Assembly: GCF_013004645.1 (NCBI RefSeq)
Contig: NZ_JABEME010000016.1
Coordinates: 1 to 59,534, forward strand
Direction: 5' to 3'
Source: Stenotrophomonas africana
Lineage (GTDB): Bacteria > Pseudomonadota > Gammaproteobacteria > Xanthomonadales > Xanthomonadaceae
DNA length: 59,534 nt
The stretch's first letter is position 1; every line of letters starts with the position of its first letter. Below are positions 1-7,663 of this stretch, piece after piece. The translations under genes and the position numbers were made by a program. The notes under the pieces are model-generated. The model had not been told where the DNA came from. It searched no databases and worked only from the letters and a program-made list of their open reading frames with translations.

Positions 1-72
1 GTTGCGGGGGTGTCCGCGGCATGGATGCCGCGGCCAAGCCCCCAAGGACGGGTTTACGGCGTCCCCCGCAAC
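1..72. repeat. Nested palindromic element, copy 1
   Basis: Outer arms GTTGCGGGGG (1-10) and CCCCCGCAAC (63-72) pair perfectly. Inside, CCGCGGCAT (14-22) pairs with ATGCCGCGG (25-33) around a GG loop. The same plan recurs at 13674-13746 and 59460-59533 with different stem bases, so the structure is kept while the sequence varies. It resembles REP/BIME-type elements but is longer than a single SMAG unit. Confidence 0.7.
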
Positions 73-102
73 CGGACCCACCCCGCCATCCCACGGATAG
101 CC

Positions 103-165
103 GGCTTTTGCTGTTGCTTCGGCTTCGGCTTCGGCATCGGCAGGTGCAGGGCGCAGCCCTGCCGA
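103..165. repeat. Hexamer run plus GC hairpin module, copy 1
   Basis: A run of TTGCTG/TTCGGC-like hexamers is followed by GCAGGTGCAGGG and its pairing arm CCCTGC, forming a hairpin. The same order (hexamers, a GGCTTC-like link, a hairpin starting GTGCAGGG) is found at 13775-13836 and, inverted, at 59131-59195. Confidence 0.55.
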
Positions 166-218
166 ACACCCCTCTCATGCTGCGCCGCAGAATGCATTCG
201 GCTGAACCTGCATGCTCT

Positions 219-236
219 ACTTGAATCGATCTAAAT
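219..236. promoter_or_regulatory. Candidate LacI-family operator
   Basis: ACTTGAATC and GATCTAAAT form an imperfect dyad (6 of 9 half-site positions pair) centred on CG. LacI-family operators usually have a central CG. It lies 125-142 bp before the GH92 start, and the second gene of the cluster encodes a LacI-type repressor. This is inference from position and symmetry only. Confidence 0.3.
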
Positions 237-253
237 CCACGGTCTGGCGGGTC

Positions 254-312
254 GGGCGTCGTTCCAGGGGGGCTTTCTGCCAGTCATGGTGGAGCTCAGC
301 GGAACGACGCCC
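254..312. promoter_or_regulatory. Perfect 12-bp inverted repeat in the GH92 leader
   Basis: GGGCGTCGTTCC at 254-265 pairs perfectly with GGAACGACGCCC at 301-312, leaving a 35-nt loop. It ends 48 bp before the GH92 start codon, so it would form a stable hairpin in the leader mRNA or serve as a protein site. No U-run follows, so it is not a standard terminator. Confidence 0.45.
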
Positions 313-360
313 GGCGATCCGCGCCGTCTGCCTCCGCGTCATCGACTACAGGAACCCGAC

Positions 361-2826
361 ATGCGTCCAGTGCCGTCCGCTCCCGCCGTCCCATTGTCTT
401 CGCGTCCGCTGGCGCGCCTGGCCTGCCTGCTCGCACTGTCGGCATCGCCGATGCTGCTGCAGGCCGCACCGGCAGCGTTGGAGCGCGAGGTCAATACCTT
501 CATCGGCAGCAAGGACGATGGCAATACGTTCCCGGGCGCGTCGGCGCCGTTCGGCCTGATCCAGGTCAGCCCGATCGGCAGCCACTACTCGGGCTGGCGC
601 TATGACGATGAGAAGATCCGCGGTTTCGGCCACTCCTTCATCTCCGGCGCAGGCTGCTGGGAGCAGGGCGGCCAGGTGTCTGTGCTGCCGGTGACCGGCT
701 CGATCGGTCCGGGCGGTGATTTCGATACCGGCAACGCCAAGCAGTTCGACCACAAGGCGTATGCCTCGTCGTACACCCACGACGGCGAGATCGGCCAAGC
801 GGGCTATTACAAGGTGCGGCTGACCAGCTACGGCGGCATCGATGCTGAGACCACCGCGCGTACGCGCGCCGCAGCCGAGCGCTACACCTTCAGCCAGCGC
901 CAGGGCGATGGCCACGTGCTGGTGAATGTCGGCCAAGCCAACGAACGCCACTCGGTGATCGGCAGCGTGGTCGATGTGGTCGGCGACCGCGTGGTGGAAG
1001 GCAAGCTGGTCACCAAGAGCTTCTGTGGCGGGCACCAGTACACCACCTGGTTCCGCATCGAGTTCGACCGTCCGTTCAAGGCGCATGGCACCTGGGGCGA
1101 GGGCGGTGGCCTGCCGGGTGCGCGGCACAGCATGGAAGGCGAGCAGAAGCCGAACGGTGCCTGGCTCAGCTTCGACCTGGCCAAGGGCCAGTCGGTGACG
1201 GCGGTCAGCGCAATCTCGCACGTGGATGCCGAAGGCGCGCGCATCAACCTGCGCGCAGATGGCATGCAGGGAGGGGCGCTGCTCGGTTTCGACCGCATGC
1301 GTGCGTTGTCGCAGCAGTCGTGGCGTGAGCAGCTGGGCCGGGTGCGTGTGCAGGGCGGCAACGCCGACGACCGCGCCGTGTTCTACAGCGCGGTCTACCA
1401 CGCGCTGCTACAGCCGATGACCGGCAACGACGCCGACGGCCGCTACCGTGGCTATGACGATGGCATCCACCGTGCCGACGGCTGGACCTACTACGAGTAC
1501 TTCTCGCTGTGGGATACCTACCGCGCGCAGAACCAGTGGCTGGCACTGACCCGCCCGGATGTGGCGCGTGACATCGGCCGTACCCTGTTGGCGATCGACG
1601 AGCAGGGCGGCTGGCTGCCGCGCTGGGGCTATGCCAATTTCGAGACCAACATCATGACCGGCGATCCGGTTACGCCGTTCATGGTCGACCTGTGGCGCTT
1701 CGGTGCGCTCAAGGGCCGTGAATCGCAGGCCTGGGATGCGCTGCGCCGCAACGCGTTCGGCACGCCGCCGCTGAACTCGCGCATGGCTGGCCGCTCCGGC
1801 AACCCGACCTATCTGGACAAGGGCTACGTGGTCTACGACCGCGCGTTCCCGTCCAAGGGCATGGACGTCGATCCGCATCACGGCGGTTCGGCGACGCTGG
1901 AATACGCGCTGGCGGATTGCGCGCTCTCGCAGATGGCCGATGGCCTCGGCCACGCGCAGGACGCGGCGACGCTGCGTGAGCGCGGCCGCAACTGGCGCAA
2001 GGTGTGGGACCCGCAGGTGCGCGACGCCGAGACCGGCTTCACCGGTTTCCCGCGCCCGCGCACCGAAGATGGCCAGTGGTACACGCCGGCCGATGGCCAC
2101 TACAGCCCGCGCTCGCATCACGGTTTCCATGAAGGCACGGCGTGGCAGTACCAGTGGCTGGCGCAGCAGGACGTGCCGGGCCTGGTCGAAGCGATGGACG
2201 GCCGCGAACAGGCCGGCCGCCGCCTCGATGCCTTCTTCGCGATGGACGCGCTGCAGGCCGACCCGCTCAACGCCGCCCGCAAGGAGTGGGTGGTCGGACC
2301 GTACAGCTACTACAACCAGTTCCGCTACAACCCGAACAACGAGCCGGACCTGCACTCGCCGTGGCTGTACACGCTGATCGGCCAGCCGTGGAAGACCGCG
2401 GCCGTGGTGCGCGCCGCGCAGCAGTTGTTCACCAATGCGCCCAACGGCGTGACCGGCAACGATGACCTCGGCACGATGTCGGCCTGGTACCTGTTCAGCG
2501 CCATCGGCGTGTACCCGGCGGTGCCGGGCAGCGGCCAGTTCCTGCTGCACACCCCGCGCTTCAGCAAGGTGGAAGTGGACATGGGCAATGGCCGCACGCT
2601 GCGCATCGATGCGCCGGGTGCCGATGGCCGCCGCCTGCAGTACGTGCAGGGCGTGCAGGTCGATGGCCAGGCGCATGCACCGGTGTGGCTGGACTGGAAC
2701 CGGCTGCAGCAGGGCCCGCGGCTGCAGTTCGCGCTCGACGCGAAGGCGCCGGAGCAGGGCTGGGGTACGGCGGTGAAGGACCTGCCGGTGTCCTGGTGCG
2801 CGGCACCGGGCAGCCAGCTGCGCTGA
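361..2826 (+). CDS. GH92 family alpha-mannosidase, secreted
   Basis: An 821-residue glycoside hydrolase expected to release mannose from alpha-mannosides such as high-mannose N-glycans; GH92 enzymes are calcium-dependent inverting exo-alpha-mannosidases. The start at 361 is chosen because it gives a signal peptide (about residues 1-35, hydrophobic core LARLACLLALSASPMLL, cleavage after LLQA). The frame remains open 25 codons further upstream, but that part is not signal-like. Family motifs are visible: HGGSATLEYALAD, NNEPDLHSPWLY (around residue 659) and GNDDLGTMSAWYLF (around 699). It is the first gene of a same-strand cluster with regulator, transporter, kinase, isomerase and beta-mannosidase, which points to periplasmic or surface glycan trimming. 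Family assignment is confident; exact linkage preference is not readable from sequence. Confidence 0.9.
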   Translation: MRPVPSAPAVPLSSRPLARLACLLALSASPMLLQAAPAALEREVNTFIGSKDDGNTFPGASAPFGLIQVSPIGSHYSGWRYDDEKIRGFGHSFISGAGCWEQGGQVSVLPVTGSIGPGGDFDTGNAKQFDHKAYASSYTHDGEIGQAGYYKVRLTSYGGIDAETTARTRAAAERYTFSQRQGDGHVLVNVGQANERHSVIGSVVDVVGDRVVEGKLVTKSFCGGHQYTTWFRIEFDRPFKAHGTWGEGGGLPGARHSMEGEQKPNGAWLSFDLAKGQSVTAVSAISHVDAEGARINLRADGMQGGALLGFDRMRALSQQSWREQLGRVRVQGGNADDRAVFYSAVYHALLQPMTGNDADGRYRGYDDGIHRADGWTYYEYFSLWDTYRAQNQWLALTRPDVARDIGRTLLAIDEQGGWLPRWGYANFETNIMTGDPVTPFMVDLWRFGALKGRESQAWDALRRNAFGTPPLNSRMAGRSGNPTYLDKGYVVYDRAFPSKGMDVDPHHGGSATLEYALADCALSQMADGLGHAQDAATLRERGRNWRKVWDPQVRDAETGFTGFPRPRTEDGQWYTPADGHYSPRSHHGFHEGTAWQYQWLAQQDVPGLVEAMDGREQAGRRLDAFFAMDALQADPLNAARKEWVVGPYSYYNQFRYNPNNEPDLHSPWLYTLIGQPWKTAAVVRAAQQLFTNAPNGVTGNDDLGTMSAWYLFSAIGVYPAVPGSGQFLLHTPRFSKVEVDMGNGRTLRIDAPGADGRRLQYVQGVQVDGQAHAPVWLDWNRLQQGPRLQFALDAKAPEQGWGTAVKDLPVSWCAAPGSQLR

Positions 2827-2835
2827 GACGGACTG

Positions 2836-2864
2836 TGCCGTTCGCGGTGACCCAGCGAACGGCA
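2836..2864. terminator. Hairpin between GH92 gene and LacI gene
   Basis: A perfect 10-bp stem, TGCCGTTCGC / GCGAACGGCA, with a 9-nt loop lies just after the GH92 stop. No T-run follows, so it may attenuate rather than terminate, or protect the upstream mRNA end. Confidence 0.45.
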
Positions 2865-2922
2865 CGGCACGACAGGGCCCTGATCCATTAGGCTTGAGCA
2901 TCCAGCGGAGTCCGGGAAGACG

Positions 2923-3972
2923 ATGAACGACAACGGCAGCAGTCCCAGCAAGCGCGCCGGCAAGGCGGTGACGGTGACCGACATCGCGCGTGCCATCGGC
3001 GTGTCACGGGCAACCGTGTCGCTGGTGCTGCGCGGCAGCCCACTGGTCAACGTCGATACCCGCGCCAAGGTCGAGGCCGAACTGCGCCGCCAGCGTTATG
3101 TCTACAACCGCGCGGCGGCCAACCTGCGCCGGCGCACGTCATCAAGCATCGCGCTGGTGATCAACGATCTGTCCAACCCGTTCTTCGCCGAGTTCGCCTC
3201 CGGTGTGGACGAGGCGCTGGGTGGACGCGGTTACGTGACGCTGCTGGGCAGTACCGGTGAATCGCCGGAGCGCCAGCAGGCGGTGTTGTCCACGCTGATG
3301 GAGCACACCCCGGCCGGCCTGATCCTGTCACCGGCCGAGGGCAGTGATACCACGCTGCTGCGGCAGGCGTTGGGCGCCAATGCCAACGTGCTGCTGTTCA
3401 ACCGCGAGCTTGAAGGGGCTGACTGGGATTTCCTCACCCTCGACAACCAGCACGGCGCCTATCTCGCCACGCGCCACCTGATCGAGCGCGGCCATCGCCA
3501 GATCGCTTTCTTCGGCGGCCACGCCGCATCGAGTTCGTGCCACCAGCGCCGTGCCGGTTTCCAGCAGGCGCTGGCCGAGGCCGGTCTGTCGCTGCCGCCG
3601 GGCTGGATGATCGAATCTGCACCGAACCGTCTGGAAGCCGCCGCGCGCACCGATGAGTTGTTTGCCGACGGCCATCGCCCGAGTGCGGCGGTCTGCTACA
3701 ACGACACTGTCGCGCTGGGCCTGATGCTGGGCCTGAATTCGCGTGGCATCCGTCCGGGCGGCGATTTTGCCGTTACCGGTTTCGACGATATTTCCGAGGC
3801 TGCGGTGGCGGTGCCGCCGTTGACCACGCTCACCGCCGATCCGCGCGAGCGTGGCCGGCAAGCTGCGGCGCTGCTGCTGCAACGACTGGACGAACCGGAC
3901 GCGCCGCCACGGCGCACGGTCGCGCCGGTGCAGTTGCGCATCCGCGAAAGCAGTGCCGCACGGCCGAACTGA
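2923..3972 (+). CDS. LacI-family transcriptional regulator
   Basis: A 349-residue repressor. An N-terminal helix-turn-helix of LacI type is visible at about residues 15-60 (TVTDIARAIGVSRATVSLVL, then hinge region RRQRYVYNRAAANLRRR), followed by a periplasmic-binding-protein-like effector domain (IALVINDLSNPFFAEFASGV ... VTGFDDISEAAVAVPPLTTL). A GGGAAG ribosome site precedes the ATG. Lying second in the mannoside cluster, it most likely senses mannose or a mannobiose-like inducer and controls these genes; the candidate operator at 219-236 fits. The inducer cannot be read from the sequence. Confidence 0.9.
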   Translation: MNDNGSSPSKRAGKAVTVTDIARAIGVSRATVSLVLRGSPLVNVDTRAKVEAELRRQRYVYNRAAANLRRRTSSSIALVINDLSNPFFAEFASGVDEALGGRGYVTLLGSTGESPERQQAVLSTLMEHTPAGLILSPAEGSDTTLLRQALGANANVLLFNRELEGADWDFLTLDNQHGAYLATRHLIERGHRQIAFFGGHAASSSCHQRRAGFQQALAEAGLSLPPGWMIESAPNRLEAAARTDELFADGHRPSAAVCYNDTVALGLMLGLNSRGIRPGGDFAVTGFDDISEAAVAVPPLTTLTADPRERGRQAAALLLQRLDEPDAPPRRTVAPVQLRIRESSAARPN

Positions 3973-4032
3973 TTCCTTCCATACACCCCTTCCACGCAAC
4001 AACGACCTTCCGCGCATCGAGGCGCGTACCGC

Positions 4033-5346
4033 ATGCCGATCTCCGCAACGCCCCGTCCATCGGGTTCCTCCAGCAGCCAGGCACCGGTCATGAATGCCCG
4101 TGCTGCTCTGGCGGTCGCCACCACCATCTTCTTCATGTGGGGCTTCCTGACAAGCCTCAACGACGTGCTGATCCCGCATCTGAAGGCGGTGTTCGAGCTG
4201 AACTACACCCGCGCGATGCTGGTGCAGTTCACCTTCTTCGGCGCGTACTTCCTGATGTCGGTGCCGGCCAGTCGGCTGGTGGCCCGTCTGGGCTACAAGA
4301 AGGGCATCATCGCGGGCCTGCTGATCGCAGGCGTGGGCGCGCTGGGCTTCTGGCCGTCGGCCGCGCTGCGCACCTACGAAGCCTTCCTTGCATCGCTGTT
4401 CGTGCTGGCCAGCGGCATCACCGTGCTGCAGGTCGCTGCCAATCCTTACGTCGCGCTGCTTGGCCCGGAACAGACCGCATCGAGCCGTCTGACCCTGGCG
4501 CAGGCGCTCAATTCGCTGGGCACCACGCTGGCACCGCTGTTTGGTGGCTTCCTGATCCTCAGCACCGCAGTGAAGAGCGGCGATGAGATCGACGCGATGC
4601 CGGTGGCCGAGCAGATGGCCTACCGTGCCGCCGAGGCGCAGTCGGTGCAGGGCCCGTACGTGGGCCTGGCCATCGCGCTGGTGCTGCTGGCGGTGTTCGT
4701 CTACCTGTTCCGCCTGCCCAGCCTGACTGAGTCGACCGAGCAGGCCGACAGCGGCCACCATACGCTGCTGGATGCGCTCAAGCACCCGCACGTGCTGTTC
4801 GGCGTGCTGGCCATCTTCTTCTATGTCGGCGCCGAAGTGTCCATCGGCAGCCTGATGGTGAACTACCTGGCGCTGCCGGAGATCGGCGGCATGACCGAAC
4901 AGCAGGCCACGAACTACGTGTCGGCCTACTGGGGCTGCGCGATGGTCGGCCGTTTCGCCGGCGCGTGGTTGCTGGCCAAATTCTCGCCGCGCCGCCTGCT
5001 GGCCGGTTTCGCCGCTGCCAACGTGGTGCTTCTGGCCGTCACGCTGGCGTCGGGCGGCAAAGTCGCGCTGTACGGCATCGTGGCGACCGGTCTGTTCAAC
5101 TCCATCATGTTCCCGACCATCTTCTCGCTGGCCATCGAACGCCTGGGACCGCTGACCAACAAGGCCTCCAGCCTCCTGATCATGGCCATCGTCGGCGGCG
5201 CGATCATCCCGCTGCTGCAGGGCATGCTGGCCGACCGCATCGGCCTGCACCTGAGCTTCGTGCTGCCGGTGATCTGTTACGTCTACATCATTTTCTACGG
5301 TCTTGTGGGCTCGCGCCCGCCGGCTGTCCGCACGCAGGGAGGCTGA
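4033..5346 (+). CDS. FucP-like MFS sugar transporter
   Basis: A 437-residue major-facilitator protein with about 12 hydrophobic segments, resembling the FucP/glucose-galactose branch (proton-coupled monosaccharide import). Family-like features are MWGFLTSLNDVLIPHLK near the N-terminus, the VARLGYKKG loop between helices 2 and 3, and QVAANPYVALLGPE. The start at 4033 leaves about 19 polar residues before the first helix; an ATG at 4090 would remove them and is equally possible. The neighbouring isomerase and kinase suggest the substrate is mannose (or fructose) released by the two mannosidases. Substrate is inference. Confidence 0.85.
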   Translation: MPISATPRPSGSSSSQAPVMNARAALAVATTIFFMWGFLTSLNDVLIPHLKAVFELNYTRAMLVQFTFFGAYFLMSVPASRLVARLGYKKGIIAGLLIAGVGALGFWPSAALRTYEAFLASLFVLASGITVLQVAANPYVALLGPEQTASSRLTLAQALNSLGTTLAPLFGGFLILSTAVKSGDEIDAMPVAEQMAYRAAEAQSVQGPYVGLAIALVLLAVFVYLFRLPSLTESTEQADSGHHTLLDALKHPHVLFGVLAIFFYVGAEVSIGSLMVNYLALPEIGGMTEQQATNYVSAYWGCAMVGRFAGAWLLAKFSPRRLLAGFAAANVVLLAVTLASGGKVALYGIVATGLFNSIMFPTIFSLAIERLGPLTNKASSLLIMAIVGGAIIPLLQGMLADRIGLHLSFVLPVICYVYIIFYGLVGSRPPAVRTQGG

Positions 5347-5353
5347 GTCCGGA

Positions 5354-6349
5354 ATGGGTTCCATCGTTTGCTTCGGCGAAATTTTGATCGATCTACTAGC
5401 GCAGCCGCCGGCCTCGGCCGATACGCCGCGCGCGTTCCTGCAGTACGCCGGCGGGGCGCCGGCCAACGTTGCCGTGGCGGCAGCGCGGCTGGGCGCCAAG
5501 ACCCAGTTCGTCGGCATGCTCGGCCGTGACATGTTCGGTGACTTCCTGGCCGACAGCCTGGTCGAGCACGGCGTGGGCACGGATTACATCGTGCGTACCG
5601 ATGAGGCGAAGACCGCGCTGGCCTTCGTCGCCCTTGACGCCAGTGGCGAGCGCAGCTTCAGCTTCTACCGCCCGCCAGCGGCAGACCTGCTGTTCCGTGA
5701 CAGCGATTTCCAGGCTGCCTGCCTCGACAGCGCGCAGTGCTTCCACGTCTGCTCCAACAGCCTGACCGAGCCGGCCATCGCCGAGGCGACCTTCGCCGGC
5801 ATGGATCGTGCCCGTGCGGCCGGTGCGGTTGTCAGCCTGGACCTCAACCTGCGTCCCGCCCTGTGGCCGGCCAACGAGGACCCGACGCCGCGCCTGTGGC
5901 AGGCGCTGGAGCGCGCGGACCTGGTCAAACTGTCGCGCGAGGAGCTGGACTACCTGGCCGCGCCGCTGGGCGCTGATGGCGAGGCGACGGTGCTGCGGCG
6001 CCTGCTGGCCGCGCAGGCGCGCTGGGTCATCGTTACCGACGGTGCGGCTACGCTGCATTGGTACACCCGCGACAACCACGGCACGGTCACCAGTTTCCGC
6101 GTGGCCACGGTCGACACCACGGCTGCTGGCGATGCCTTCGTCGGTGGCGTGCTGGTCGGCCTGCTGGAGCGCGGTGGGGCGGGCGCTGGTTTCGCCGCGT
6201 TCTGCCAGGACCCGGAGGCGATCACCGCCACGCTGCGCTTCGGCGCCGCCGTGGGAGCGCTGGCTGTTACCCGCAAGGGCGCGTTCGCCGCGATGCCCTC
6301 GCTCGATGAAGTGCAGCAGCTGCTGCAGGCCCAGGACATTACCGCATGA
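5354..6349 (+). CDS. PfkB-family sugar kinase (probable fructokinase)
   Basis: A 331-residue ribokinase-fold kinase. The N-terminal signature GGAPANVAVAAARLGA and the C-terminal DTTAAGDAFVGG signature, with the catalytic aspartate in GD, are intact. The ATG at 5354 follows the transporter stop by 7 bp and gives the canonical start MGSIVCFGEILIDLL. Its stop overlaps the next start (ATGA). Next to an AGE-family sugar isomerase, the simplest role is ATP-dependent phosphorylation of fructose made from mannose, feeding fructose 6-phosphate into glycolysis. Mannokinase activity is an alternative. Confidence 0.87.
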   Translation: MGSIVCFGEILIDLLAQPPASADTPRAFLQYAGGAPANVAVAAARLGAKTQFVGMLGRDMFGDFLADSLVEHGVGTDYIVRTDEAKTALAFVALDASGERSFSFYRPPAADLLFRDSDFQAACLDSAQCFHVCSNSLTEPAIAEATFAGMDRARAAGAVVSLDLNLRPALWPANEDPTPRLWQALERADLVKLSREELDYLAAPLGADGEATVLRRLLAAQARWVIVTDGAATLHWYTRDNHGTVTSFRVATVDTTAAGDAFVGGVLVGLLERGGAGAGFAAFCQDPEAITATLRFGAAVGALAVTRKGAFAAMPSLDEVQQLLQAQDITA

Positions 6350-7572
6350 GCACCTCGCCCGATTTCCGTTCGCCCGCGTTCCTGCGCGCGCATATCGCCG
6401 ACACGATGGCGTTCTACCACCCGCGCTGCATCGATCCGAACGGTGGCTTCTTCCACTACTTCCGTGATGACGGCAGCATCTACGATGCCAGCCACCGCCA
6501 CCTGGTGAGCAGCACCCGTTTCGTCTTCAACTACGCGATGGCCTACCGTGAGTTCGGCAATGCCGAATACCGCGAGGCCGTCGAGCACGGCGTGCGCTAC
6601 CTGCGCGAGGTGCACCGCAACCCGGCCACCGGCGGCTATGCCTGGACCCTGCGCGATGGCAAGGTCGAGGACGACATGAACCACTGCTACGGCGTGGCGT
6701 TCGTGCTGCTGGCCTACAGTTGCGCGCTGAAGGCCGGTATCGAACAGGCGCGTGTGTGGATGGACGAGACCTGGCAGCTGCTGGAAGCGCGCTTCTGGGA
6801 GCCACAGTACGGCCTGTACAAGGACGAGGCCGATGGCCAGTGGAACTTCACCGGCTACCGCGGTCAGAACGCCAACATGCACATGTGCGAGGCGATGCTG
6901 GCGGCGTTCGAGGCCAGTGGCGAGCAGCGCTATGTCGAGCGCGCGTTGCAGCTGGCTGACAACATGACCCGCCGCCAGGCCGCCAAGGCCGGTGGCCTGG
7001 TCTGGGAGCATTATGATTCCAACTGGGAAATCGACTGGGACTACAACCTGGACGACCCCAAGCACCTGTTCCGCCCGTGGGGCTTCCAGCCGGGCCATCA
7101 GACCGAATGGGCCAAGCTGCTGCTGATCCTCGATCGCCACGTGCAGGCGGACTGGCTGGTGCCGACCGCGCAGCACCTGTTCGATGTGGCCGTGGCGCGC
7201 AGCTGGGACGACGCCCGGGGCGGCCTGTACTACGGTTTCGCGCCGGAATCGAGCCGGCAGCCGGGCATGGATGGCGCCCCGATCGGCGGCGACAGCTTCG
7301 TCTGCGACGACGACAAGTACTTCTGGGTGCAGGCGGAGACGCTGGCGACCGCCGCACTGATGGCCAAGCGCACCGGCGATGACCGCTACTGGCAGTGGTA
7401 CGAACGCATCTGGGCGTATTCGTGGGAACACTTCGTCGATCACCAGTACGGCGCCTGGTTCCGCATCCTCGATGCCGACAACCGCAAATACAGCGACGAG
7501 AAGAGCCCGGCCGGCAAGGTGGATTACCACACCATGGGCGCGTGCTACGAAGTGTTGAACGTGGTGCGCTGA
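6346..7572 (+). CDS. AGE-family epimerase/isomerase (probable D-mannose isomerase)
   Basis: A 408-residue (alpha/alpha)6-barrel enzyme of the N-acylglucosamine 2-epimerase superfamily. Recognisable stretches are FNYAMAYREFGNAEYREAVE, GYRGQNANMHMCEAMLAAFE and RPWGFQPGHQTEWAKLLLIL, which carry the conserved active-site histidines and arginine. It starts inside the kinase stop codon (ATGA), so the two are translationally coupled. In a mannosidase cluster with a fructokinase-like partner, conversion of mannose to fructose is the most economical reading. True N-acylglucosamine epimerase activity is less likely because no amino-sugar genes are present. Confidence 0.85.
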   Translation: MSTSPDFRSPAFLRAHIADTMAFYHPRCIDPNGGFFHYFRDDGSIYDASHRHLVSSTRFVFNYAMAYREFGNAEYREAVEHGVRYLREVHRNPATGGYAWTLRDGKVEDDMNHCYGVAFVLLAYSCALKAGIEQARVWMDETWQLLEARFWEPQYGLYKDEADGQWNFTGYRGQNANMHMCEAMLAAFEASGEQRYVERALQLADNMTRRQAAKAGGLVWEHYDSNWEIDWDYNLDDPKHLFRPWGFQPGHQTEWAKLLLILDRHVQADWLVPTAQHLFDVAVARSWDDARGGLYYGFAPESSRQPGMDGAPIGGDSFVCDDDKYFWVQAETLATAALMAKRTGDDRYWQWYERIWAYSWEHFVDHQYGAWFRILDADNRKYSDEKSPAGKVDYHTMGACYEVLNVVR

Positions 7573-7588
7573 AGATCGTTCGAATGCA

Positions 7589-7645
7589 GTAGTGCCAGGC
7601 CATGCCTGGCAATCCGAAATCGGTAGCGCCGGGCGACACCCGGCG
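7589..7645. repeat. Two GTAG-headed palindromes
   Basis: GTAG TGCCAGGC cat GCCTGGCA (7589-7611) and GTAG CGCCGGG cgaca CCCGGCG (7623-7645) sit between the isomerase stop and the beta-mannosidase ribosome site. Both have the GTAG head and short stem of the SMAG repeats described in S. maltophilia. Confidence 0.7.
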
Positions 7646-7663
7646 GAAAAACAGGAGCTCCGC

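Larger units (their letters stand above)
1..360. other. Repeat-rich leader region upstream of the mannoside cluster
   Basis: No convincing gene lies before the GH92 start at 361. The stretch holds a nested palindrome (1-72), a run of TTCGGC-like hexamers (about 103-140), a GC hairpin (about 143-165), a CG-centred imperfect dyad (219-236) and a perfect 12-bp inverted repeat (254-265 with 301-312). The translated frames here are low-complexity arginine/proline-rich readings typical of noncoding GC-rich DNA. Confidence 0.75.

Noticed and set aside
1..285. Short ORFs at 10-234 and 21-224
   Set aside because: They are read through palindromes and hexamer repeats, with Arg/Cys/Pro-rich translations and no ribosome sites.
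286..360. N-terminal extension of the GH92 gene from the ATG at 286
   Set aside because: It would start inside the 12-bp inverted repeat and bury the signal peptide 25 residues into the protein; the start at 361 gives a normal export signal.
3328..5580. A 750-codon open frame antisense to the LacI, MFS and kinase genes
   Set aside because: Composition is low-complexity (Gln/Arg/His/Ala); it crosses three well-supported genes and shows no motifs.
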